A DNA stretch of 64,000 bases from Monocercomonoides exilis (Eukaryota > Preaxostyla > Oxymonadida > Polymastigidae), in the NCBI GenBank assembly GCA_001643675.2, contig LSRY02000002.1, positions 595,501 through 659,500 of the forward strand. Direction: 5' to 3'. Of the stretch, positions 55,172 to 64,000 are shown piece by piece. The notes beneath the pieces were generated by a model that ran no database searches, was not told the origin of the DNA, and was given only the letters and a program-made list of their open reading frames with translations. The position numbers and the translations under genes are program-made. Positions within the stretch are counted from its first letter, which is position 1. Every line of letters begins with the position of its first letter.

Positions 55172-56036
55172 CCCTATGAATATCTTTCAAAAGGAAAAAT
55201 GTGGAATTTGGTTTACAGTGAAAACCGCATGAGTTTCTGACTTAATATTCTAAACAAGGTAATATTGAATATTTTTTCATGGAAAAAAGGTGGTCATTTT
55301 CAAAATCATATTTTTTTTCTATGTGTGGATAACATCTAAGTTCAAAAGTTGTTGATAAGTCGGCATACTGCAACGAAAAGCGCATCAGTTATTTTTCACA
55401 ATTTTGTAACTCCAAGAAAAAATCGAAGTTATTTAAGTTAATTATAATCCCTTTGTTATGAAAGCATGAAAAATTTTCAAAAAAAACTTTATATTGAGTA
55501 AGATAATTTAAAAAACAAAAAAATTGATCCTATGATCATTTTGATCTAAAATTGACAAATTAAAGATTCTCTCGAAATAAGACTTTTCTGAATAAAAAAA
55601 AGAGTATAAGTACAAAGACACCTAACGAATGAATGAGTATATTACAAAAAAGAGACAAAATTTGAAAATTAAATATTGGGTGTATTTTTTCGTTTTTCCG
55701 TTTTGGTTATTTTTTTCTCTTTAAAAAAAATTCATTGTCAATTTATCCATTTATTTCTCACACAGAAACTATTTTTAAATTCAAAATAACTAAAAAGAAC
55801 AGAATAATTATAATTTTTGATTTATAAGGTTTCATTGATGTCCTTCAAGTTTCATTATGCCGATAAGTCTTTTAAAACTAAATGTTTTATTATTTGTTAT
55901 TGTTTGCACAACAACCAACTTTTATGAAAGAATGACAATGAAGTGTGGAATAATAACAACACAATCATTCATTCGATAAACAAGCTTTTGTGAAAAAAAA
56001 TTTTTTTCTCGAAAAAATTGACTGATGAAAATCTGA

Positions 56037-56237
56037 CTGATCCTTTTTGAAATCACACTTTCGTTCGAGTTTTAATCAAAATTTTTATCTCTATGGGATT
56101 TTTATCAAATTTTGTTTTTCGATAACAACACAATGAACAATATGTATTAACAGTTTAAGTTCATTTTCTTCAAAACCCCATTGAGATAAAAATTTTGATC
56201 AAAACTCGAACGAAAGTTTGGCTTTGAAAAGGATCAG
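56037..56237. repeat. Foldback element 4 (inverted repeat)
   Basis: Arms are about 56037-56102 and 56170-56237, with a loop of about 67 bp. Shared blocks are CTGATCCTTTT at the tips and TTCGTTCGAGTTTT inside, with AAAATTTTTATCTC on the left and its complement on the right. The match is interrupted by a few mismatches. Confidence 0.8.
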
Positions 56238-56252
56238 CCGTTTGATATTATT

Positions 56253-56614
56253 GTTAGGTACAAAACCCGCACATATGCAAAAGCCTGCACACTTGACATT
56301 TTCCTTCGAAATACTCATCCACATTCATATTTGTAAAAGAATTTTGCATTTAAATGTCACCAGAAACTTCTTTTTGTCCAATATTTTGCATTTCGATTGA
56401 AAAATCAAAAATAAAATTTTTTGTTTAAAAGATTAAAATAGATCAAAATTTTTTGTTTTTGATTTTTCAATCGAAATGCAAAATATTGGACAAAAAGAAG
56501 TTTCTGGTGACATTTAAATGCAAAATTCTTTCACAAATATGAATGTGGATGAGTATTTCGAAGGAAAATGTCAAGTGTGCAGGCTTTTGCATATGTGCGG
56601 GTTTTGCACCTAAC
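56253..56614. repeat. Foldback element 5 (near-perfect long inverted repeat)
   Basis: Arms are about 56253-56423 and 56444-56614, around 171 bp each, with a loop of about 20 bp. By eye, the outer ~155 bp differ at only two positions (TAC versus TGC near the tip, GTAAAAG versus GTGAAAG inside). Blocks include ACCCGCACATATGCAAAAGC and AAATGTCACCAGAAACTTC. It starts about 15 bp after foldback 4. A transcript would form a very long, nearly fully paired hairpin. No coding potential is seen. Confidence 0.93.
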
Positions 56615-56960
56615 TATTTTATAAAATGAAACAAACAATAATGAACACTTTCAAGGACTTTATAAAGCACTTTAAATAAGATTTGTTGATTGTTTCTGAA
56701 ATATCTGTCATTTTCTCTTTTGACAGTGACTGTTAGTGCGGCCAATGACAAATTGTGACAAAAAATTCCTCAACTGATATTTTAAGTCAATAATAAAATA
56801 ATTATTGGGATCTTGAACTTCAAAATTGAAAGTTTGATATTTTTGAAATATCTTGAATTCATTTGTGTTAATTCACAGATATTATTTTATTGTTATTTAA
56901 AATTGTGGAATAATGAAAAAATTACGATTTTTGACTTATTAACAAAATCTTGTCATTCAT

Positions 56961-57062
56961 GTGGGTTATTCTTTTTGAAAAGTCGCAAATGATCAAATAA
57001 TGGGTTTTTTTCATAAAACCCAGAAATAAATCATTTGCGACTTTTCAAAAAGAATAACCCAC
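56961..57062. repeat. Foldback element 6 (short near-perfect inverted repeat)
   Basis: Arms are about 56961-57009 and 57015-57062. The outer ~33 bp match perfectly (GTGGGTTATTCTTTTTG and its complement at the right tip, then AAGTCGCAAATGAT). A direct heptamer TGTCATT lies just outside both ends (56951-56957 and 57065-57071), as a target-site duplication would. Confidence 0.85.
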
Positions 57063-57711
57063 ACTGTCATTGCATAAAAGTTCTTTTGTCACATCAAAGA
57101 GATCCAGCTTGTCTTTGTGAAAATTTTGAATTATCAAAGAAGAAAATTGTCTGAGAGAATGAGTTTATGTGAAAGATTATTTTTTATAGCAGAGAAAGAG
57201 AAATCTCTTAAGTTTCCAAATATGATCCTTCACGTCTTTTTTGTTTTCTTTCATTTTCAATGGTTTAATAATTAAACAAAAAATTCAAACACTTCTTCTT
57301 TTGAAAAAAAAGTCGAGCTTTGTTTCCATAAAAAAAAGAAAACCACAAATCAATAAATTTTGTTCACAATTAAAGCAAATTTTCATATCTTTGTTTCTCA
57401 TTAACGTGAAACATAAGCATTTTCAACAAAATATGAATCAAATATGAATGTGGACATATTTTCTATTAATGCTCAAATCTCATTTCATTTATTGAATTTA
57501 TCTCAGATTAAATTGAGCAAAGGTCTTATTCTTTAATTAAAACATATTTAATAATTTACAACAAAATAAAAACATTGCATATACAATTTATATTTTGAAC
57601 GCAAATTTTCTAATTTATAACTATTCATGACGCATATCTCCAAAACAAAAAAAAAATATTTTTTGAGTTAATTGCAGTAATCTGATTATCAAAAACAAAA
57701 TTTCTAAAAAT

Positions 57712-58847
57712 TCAAATACGAATGTGATCTATATCAATAATTGGCTCTATTATTCCTCCATTTCTTCTTGTAATCTTTCTAAGATCATGCAAAGCTTTTC
57801 GTTTCTCTTCAACTTCATATTCTTTGATAAACTGTTCCATATAATGACTAATCGTAGCATGAAGTGAAAACTCCCTAATTCCCCGAACATCCAGCGACTG
57901 AAGAAGCTCTGTGATGTTTTGCCGCGAGCAATCAAAATAAGCCCAAGTCGGCCGAGCAAGCGGTACTGTCTCATTTGAATCATTCTGCTCCAATGAATGG
58001 GAAGAAGCAGAGGAAGAGGTTGAAGAAGAAGAAGAAGAAGAAGAAGAAGAAGAAGAAGAAGATGATGATGATGATGATGAGACCAACGAATTAGACTGCA
58101 TTTGAAGAGAACTTGCATTTTGCTGATTTAAATGTGTTGGCTCTGATTTATGTGCAGTGAATGGAGTGAATGGCTGAAGTTGTTTGTGCATAGTTTGCAT
58201 CGCTGAAAACGTAAGAGGAGTCAAATTAGCAGGAAAAGCAGCCAAGTGCGAATACATCTCAGATGCTTCCTTGCCAGACTCGCTCTTATCATCTTGCTCA
58301 ACAACGATTTTCCTCCTTCTGTTGACTGCAGGCGGGGTAAAAGCGAGCCCAGGGTCATAAACATAAATGCGTCCCTTTTCGCCCGCAAACGAATAGTAAG
58401 TTCTCAGCACTCTATCTTTTCCCAGCACAAGCGCCCCAACGATCGACCTCAGAAGTGTGTTGTTTGTCGTGTTCTTCTTCTGGTTCATCTCTTCTTTCTC
58501 GACAAACTTCTGCAGGGCATTCTGAGCATCTTCTACATCTTCAGTCACTTGCCGCAGGAGTACAAGAGCAGAAATATAAGCATTGTATTTCTTGTGGCTT
58601 GTGTGGCTCGGCAGAGAAGAAGTAGCTCGAAGCTTGCGCTTTGTCTGGGAGGGGGAAATGGAATACAATGAAGGTGAAAGAGAAGGAGAAAACGAAGGAG
58701 AGAAAGAAGGAGAAAGTGAAGGAGAAGAGGAAGAGGAGGAGGAAGATGAAGAAGAAGATGAAGTGTCTGGTGATGAAGATTTGTTGGTGAATGGCTGCTG
58801 TGTGGGATGTGTGGATGTGATGGTTGTGGTTGAAGAAGATGAAGACA

Positions 58848-58878
<31 letters not shown>

Positions 58879-61800
58879 AGATGATGATGTGGAAGGAAAT
58901 GAAGGAAAAGAAACATTGGTAGAAGATGAAGAAGATGATAGAGGAGAGAAAGAGGAGGAGTAGAAAAGCGGAACAGGTGTTGGAAGAAGAGAGGAATTAG
59001 AAGCAGGTGGAGAAGCAGAAGGAGTAGCTACAGAAGAAGAAGGTGAAGAAGAAGCAGAAGAAGAAGAAGATTGAGATGGAGATGATGAAGGAACCGCAGG
59101 AGACAACTTCGCAAACAGCAATTCTGGTTTAACCTCTTTCTCAGATTCATTGCTGTTCTTATTATCTCCGTTCATTTCTTCTTCATCCTCTGAAATATCC
59201 ACCTCATTTTCTTTGTTCTCATTCCCATTCCCTTTCGTCTTCCCCTTCGCCTTTGGCTTCTCATTCGTCTTCTCATTCGCCTTGGCATTAGCCTGTGCCT
59301 GCGCCAATATCGACATTTTCTCCCCATGCATCAGCACCTGCTGCTTCTCCTCTTTGTCCACAGGGCACCCGTCTTTCTTCATCTCCGTCTCGATCTCTTT
59401 CACCTGCCTCTCCGCAGCCCGCTTTGCCGCCTCCGCATCGCTCACTTTCCCTTTCAGCTCTCCAAACTTCTCTTCAGATATCCTTTTTTTCTGCTCTGCC
59501 ACTTCGAATATCTCCGCGAACTCGCTGCACACGCGGCCAGACGAAAGCGCCAGGCGAAGAAGAAACTGGAGCAGAGAAAGGCGGTCGGTGCAGCTGAGGC
59601 GGAAGTAGCCAGCGTGCGGAAAGAGAGGGACAATGGCGGGTGTGTCGGGGGAAGGTGGATAAGGGAGACTGATGATGGAAGAAGAAGGAGAAATAATAGA
59701 GGAGGAAGAGGAGGGGGAAGAAGAAGAAGGAGAAATTGAATGAGAAGAAGGAGAAGTGGAAGAAGCTGTCTGATTAGGTTTTAGTTGTATTGATGATGAA
59801 GAGCCAACAGCCTGAGATGTGTTCTGAGATGAAGGCAGTGCTTTCACAGTCAAAGAAGATGGACTATTGCTAGCAGGAGAAGTGGACGAAAGAGAATTCA
59901 TAGAAGAGAAGAAAGGGGTTGGAGTGGAAGAGAGAAGAGGATACGGAGAAGGAGAAGGAGAAGGCGAAAGAGGAAGAGGAAGAGAAGGCGATGAAGGAAG
60001 AGAAGGAGACAGCTGCTTCACAAACAGCTGGGAAGGTGACTGGGCAGATTTGAGATTCGGTTGGGAGTTGAGGGAGTGATGTGATGAAGAAGCAGAAGAA
60101 TTTGAAGAAGCAGAAGAATTTGAAGAAGCAGAAGAATTTGAAGAAGAAGAAGAAGAAGAAGAAGAAGAAGAAGAAGAAGAAGAAGAAGAAGAAGAAGAAG
60201 AAGAAGGAAACAGAGTAGTTTGATTGGGAGCTGTTGAAGATGGATTGCCAGTTGAGGACAATGGAGAATTCACAAATGGCTTCCATATTTTCGTCTGATC
60301 AGAAGAAAGAAGAGCAAGTGGAGAATTAGGCGGTGTGGGTGAGAGGAAAGGCGAAGCCTCAGGTGAAGAAGAAGAAGAAGAAGCAGAAGGAGAAGGAGAG
60401 AAAGGTGAAGAAGAAGAAGAGGAAGAGAAAGAAGCAGAAGGAGAAGCAGAAGATTTCTCATTATCTGCAAACACCAGAGTCGCAGTTTCTCTCCACTTCC
60501 CTGTTGACGAGTCAAGCTCGCCGCGCATCTTCCTCTCCTTCATCAGCTCCTGCGTGGCAGCACACTCCGGACAGAACCACTTCTCTGCATTTGGCACAGA
60601 GGAGATGCCCAGGCAGACGATGTGATAGGAATGCAGACATGTTCCATCGCAGCAGATGAGCTTGCCCTCCTTCTTGCAGATGAAGCAGATGTCTTCGTTC
60701 ATGTTGAGCGGCTCCAGAGGGACAAGAGGATGCGATGAAGACTGCTGATGCTGTTGATTCTGCTTGCTTCGAGAATACTTGGAGAACCGGCGAGATGAAT
60801 GAGAGCGATGGTATCCGTCGCTTTCTGAAGTGTTGTTTTCGTCGTCTTCATCTTCGCCTTCTTCGTCGTCATCTTCTCCCTCCTCCTCATCTTCTTCATT
60901 CACACTCTCAGCGCTCTCTTCTTCATCTCTCCTTGTTTTACGTTTAGTTCCTTCGCCTTTCCCTTCATCACCCTCCTCCTCTTCATCCTCTTCCTCTTCC
61001 TCTTCTTCTTCATCTTCTGACTCAGAAGTTCTTAATGCACGTCTTTTCTTCCTCATGTTCGTGTTCCTATTCTCTTCTTCTCTCTGACTCCCTCTTTTAG
61101 TCCTCTCAGCCACATTCGATCTCTGGCTGCCATTTCTCTTTCTTTGCGAAGACAGCGCTGAGTCCAAACGAGAAGAAGAACCAGAAGCAGACGAATAAAG
61201 CGACAGCACCTCAGAAAGTGCGTCCATCTCCCTCTTCTCCTGTGAACGTGTTGAATACCCCGTCTCGTTCGCTGCCGACGCCACATCCAGCATCATCTTC
61301 ATAATCTTCTCCTTCGAATGAATAGGAGCCCTTCTGTCGCTTCTGCTATTGCTGCTACTGCTGCCACCATTGTCATTGCGTCTTGTGTGATATCTTTCAT
61401 ATTCATTGTATCCTCTTTCTCTTTGATTCGTTCTGTGATTTCTATTGTCTCTTTGCCTGGTCTGATTCCTCCGTGTGCCGTATGAGGTTATGTCTGATAG
61501 AGAATCCAGCTCATCTGACCGGGCAGATGAGCCATCTGACACATTCTCCACCTCATCTGATGCTGATTCCCTTCCTTTTTCATCATCATCTTCTTCTTCA
61601 TTTCCACTTTCCTCTGATGAATAATCCAACATCCTCCGCTTGCCTCGTTCTCTTCCCCTTGTTTTGTACCGCTCTGCTGCCAACTCCTTCAAATCCATCT
61701 TTTCAGCCACCTCAGCCAGTTCTCTGAACTTCGACCGCGTTTCTATCGTTGCGTGTGTCAGCAGCCTCGCCAAGTTCTCCTCTGCTCTTTTCTTCTTGTT

Positions 61801-63543
61801 CTCTTCCTCTTTCTTCTTCTCCTCTTCTCTCTTTTTTTGCTCCAGCACCTGCAGGCGGTGACTTTTGCGCTGCGGATACAGCTCTTCGTACTTCTTCTTT
61901 TTGGCTGCTATTTTCTGCTTGTACGACAGACTTTGCTGTCTGCTCGACCGCTTTCTGCCATAAGACGAGTAATCATCGCTGCTTTCGTCCATCTCAATGG
62001 GATCATCTTCATCCTCTTCCTCCACATCGTCTTCGTCGTCTTCTGCATCTTCCCCTGAAAGCTCGTATTCTTTGTCGTCATCTGCTTCTTCTTCTTCCTC
62101 TTCTGCTTCTGCTTCTGCTTCTGCTTCTGCTTCTGCTTCTGCTTCCTCTGAGCCAGCTTCATCAACTTCAATTTGCTCTTCTTTTTCTTCTTCCTCTTTT
62201 TCTTCTTTGCTTTCTTCATTTTCATCTCCTTCTTCATCTTCCAGTGACAGTCGCTTTTTCTTTTGACTTGGAAGTGCTTTTGTTGTTTCTTTTGCTATTT
62301 TGTATTTTTCGTTTGTTGATTTTCTCAAATCATCATTTTTATGTTGTTTTACTTCTTCATTTTGATCTATTTCTTCCTCTTCCTCCTCCTCTTCATCATC
62401 ATCTTGTTCACCATCTTCTCCCTCCTCCTCCTCCTCCTCTTCTTCTTCTCCAAAGTCGTCTTCATCTTCATCATCTGGATCTTCATAGTTATCAGACCAT
62501 TTCTTTCTCTTTCTTCTTGTTTCATTTGGCTTATACTTCTTCTTTTTGTTTGTAAAGTTTGATTTGCCCCTTCTCTTTCCTCCTTTTCCTCCTCTTATTC
62601 TCGAAACCTCTTGTTCTCCTTCCCCTTCAACTTTGCATTGATCTTCCAACTTCACTTGATCTTGAGATGAAGTCATCACACTTACTACAAATTCTCCCCT
62701 TTCTGCTTCCTTTTCTTGAGATTCTTCATCTCCGCTTGATTCAACAACTATGGGCGTTTTGTCATGTTGCTTGTCCTCTGGCGAATCGTAGGCAACATCA
62801 ATGGAATGTGTTGATTGATACACAACGCTCTGCTTGATGCCCTGCAAAATCATTGCCACTCGCTTTATGGGGAAATCATTAGACGTTTCAAAAACTTCGT
62901 CATATTGAAGCAAAAATATTCCCAATGGAAATGCCCAAAATGTTGGTGATACACATTTCTGATGTCCAGGATGTAGTTTTAGCTCGTCCATCTCTTCAAT
63001 TAATACACGTAAAATTGATGAAACTGCTTCGCAAAAACTTATATTACATGTGTAGTCCATAAGTGCTTCTTCTATTACGCTGAAAGGAAAGATAGAATAA
63101 TTTAGCGCATGGGAAACAGCGATCAGTCCATCCCACACGTCAAGTGCTTGAGATATATATTTAGACGGAATCCTAAAAGACGACACCAAACTTGGTATCT
63201 TAAAAATATATTCATTCTTCTTTCGTGGAATAAAAATATCCTCAATCGGATATTTTGGTGCAACATCAATCGTGTGGTCATTCCCCTTGTCGTGTCGATA
63301 ATTGTAATATGTAACTTCTCCATCATCGTCCTCAATTATTTGTAATGCAATGAATTTTTTTGGTTTTTTTTGGAAAGATAATTTTGGAAAAGGCAGCATC
63401 TTTGAAGTTAAATTCAATAATGTTTTCTTTTCTAAATTTGATAATAATTCGCGTGAAGATCCTAATGGTTTTATAGGATTCATTTGCCCTTGTGATACTG
63501 TAACGGAGTGATGCGAAGTTGATTCATCCTGCCAACTTGTCAT
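57712..63543 (-). CDS. DDT/PHD-finger/WHIM-like chromatin protein
   Basis: A single 1943-residue frame starting MTSWQDESTSHHSVT. A DDT domain lies near 123-186 (IPSKYISQALDVWDG, FPFSVIEEALMDYT). A C4HC3 PHD finger lies near 950-1000 (CFICKKEGKLICCDGTC, then LHSYHIVC and FCPEC). A WHIM1-like helix lies near 1315-1345 (DRLSLLQFLLRLALSSG), followed by a coiled coil. A WSD/WHIM2-like block lies near 1695-1725 (LGKDRVLRTYYSF, GRIYVYDPG). DDT plus WHIM modules mark partners of ISWI-type remodellers (BAZ/ACF1, DDT-PHD proteins), and the PHD finger suggests histone-tail reading. That role is inferred from the family. Between the domains are long poly-Glu, poly-Ser, EA-repeat and Lys/Arg-rich tracts. 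The order DDT-PHD-WHIM differs from BAZ1A, where PHD follows WHIM. The start ATG is genuine; no upstream exon was sought successfully. Confidence 0.88.
60140..60206. repeat. Pure GAA microsatellite coding poly-Ser
   Basis: About 22 uninterrupted GAA units on the plus strand; the minus-strand gene reads them as TCT, giving a poly-Ser tract in the DDT/PHD protein. It is preceded by three copies of a longer unit coding NSSAS-type repeats (about 60082-60138). Confidence 0.9.
62102..62146. repeat. Hexanucleotide GCTTCT repeat coding Glu-Ala dipeptides
   Basis: About seven copies of a 6-bp unit on the plus strand; the minus-strand DDT/PHD gene reads them as alternating GAA and GCA (EAEAEA). A related hexamer, GAAGCA, at about 22259-22284 codes alternating Ser and Ala in the WG/WD40 gene. 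Confidence 0.85.
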
Positions 63544-63779
63544 ACGATTTTAAAAAACAAACAAATTTGAAAGTTCCTTGACGAAAATAATACAATCTTC
63601 AAAAATAATTCCAATTATTTTTTAAATGCAGTTTGCTAACCAAATTCTTTATTGAATATAAATTATGCTATATTCAATACAATAACTTTATTTAAGTTAA
63701 TCAGATCTAAATAATAGGTTAGTTTTGATCATAGATTTCCCTTGGTTACCCGGATTCGTCTGAAAAAGATCTAGAAAAG

Positions 63780-64000
63780 ATGACACGCTATGTCTTTATG
63801 TTTGATGAGCATCCTAATGTTTGTCTTATGGATTATTCTTTATAATTAATGATTGTTATCTTTTTTATGATAAACATTGCTTTCATTTTAAATGCAACTT
63901 CGTTCTGTCAAAAATTTTGATTTATCGAAATTCTAACTATTTAGCCTTCCAAAGAGATTCTTGGAGGAAAAGGATATGGTCTTGCAGTAATGAGCAAGAT
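63780..64000 (+). CDS. ppdK: Pyruvate,phosphate dikinase, N-terminal part (runs off the window)
   Basis: Exon 1 is 63780-63818 (MTRYVFMFDEHPN). A 126-bp intron (63819-63944, GTTTGT...ATTTAG with TTCTAAC just upstream of the acceptor) follows. Exon 2 starts at 63945 and continues past the edge (PSKEILGGKGYGLAVMSK). The joined sequence matches the start of PPDK: a short strand, a linker, then the LGGKGxxLAxM signature of the nucleotide-binding domain. PPDK interconverts phosphoenolpyruvate, AMP and diphosphate with pyruvate, ATP and phosphate, and replaces or supplements pyruvate kinase in anaerobic protists. Only about 31 residues are inside the window. The gene is divergent from the DDT/PHD gene, with 236 bp between start codons. 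Confidence 0.82.

Larger units (their letters stand above)
54637..57711. other. Long gene-free AT-rich gap with foldback repeats
   Basis: About 3 kb without a supported gene. It includes a 32-bp pure A-run at about 55137-55168 and three inverted repeats, listed separately. Short open frames (56218-56400, 57241-57447) lie in repeat or AT-rich DNA and have no protein-like composition. Confidence 0.7.

Noticed and set aside
465..63543. Reassigned stop codons (Gln at TAA/TAG) as in Streblomastix
   Set aside because: OLA1, eL14 and UCH end at TAA at the expected family length, and no internal TAA or TAG interrupts conserved domains.

Overview
This is a nuclear genomic window from a microbial eukaryote, most likely an anaerobic gut-type protist. 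Evidence: many short GT-AG introns (42-126 bp, plus one of about 315 bp), eukaryote-only proteins (Mediator MED4, ribosomal eL14, a DDT/PHD/WHIM chromatin factor, a UCH deubiquitinase, an RRM protein), a nuclear-type tRNA-Leu, and AT-rich intergenic DNA against GC-richer coding DNA. The 5' end of a pyruvate,phosphate dikinase gene (pyrophosphate-linked glycolysis), a bacterial-type GH3 beta-hexosaminidase and a giant Pmp-like beta-helix surface protein resemble oxymonads such as Monocercomonoides. That placement is inference only. TAA, TAG and TGA all end genes here, so the code looks standard, which argues against the Streblomastix-type code in which TAA/TAG mean Gln.

Layout. 0.5-4.8 kb (-): kelch/Cys-rich multi-pass membrane protein in two exons. 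4.8-6.9 kb: gene-free DNA with three long foldback elements end to end, then tRNA-Leu(CAG) (+). 7.9-11.9 kb (-): Glu/Lys-rich protein with one C-terminal membrane span. 12.9-18.9 kb (-): two-RRM protein with a huge Ser/Pro-rich tail. 19.4-26.7 kb (-): one spliced gene joining a WG/GW-repeat, Argonaute-hook-like region to a WD40-like C-terminus. 27.0-37.1 kb (+): 3344-residue intronless Pmp-like surface protein. 37.7-38.8 kb (-): UCHL3-type deubiquitinase in six exons. 39.0-44.7 kb (-): coiled-coil protein with a Leu-rich C-terminus. 44.8-46.4 kb (+): GH3 enzyme. 46.6-49.2 kb (+): ARM-like/SPRY-like protein with a 22-nt microexon. 49.35-50.04 kb (+): eL14 with an intron right after the start codon. 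50.2-51.1 kb (-): MED4. 51.25-52.66 kb (-): OLA1/YchF. 53.4-54.6 kb (+): protein with two membrane spans. 54.6-57.7 kb: gene-free DNA with three more foldbacks, one with nearly perfect arms of about 170 bp. 57.7-63.5 kb (-): DDT/PHD/WHIM-like chromatin protein. 63.78 kb to the edge (+): start of PPDK.

The genes do not form a pathway. Two themes stand out. First, most minus-strand genes carry long low-complexity tracts made from one GAA/TTC microsatellite family, always read as poly-Ser or poly-Glu. Second, long inverted repeats cluster in two gene-free gaps, and the same window encodes a protein dense in WG/GW motifs of the kind that bind Argonaute. Whether the two are linked is open, but it is the best lead here for an undescribed small-RNA system.
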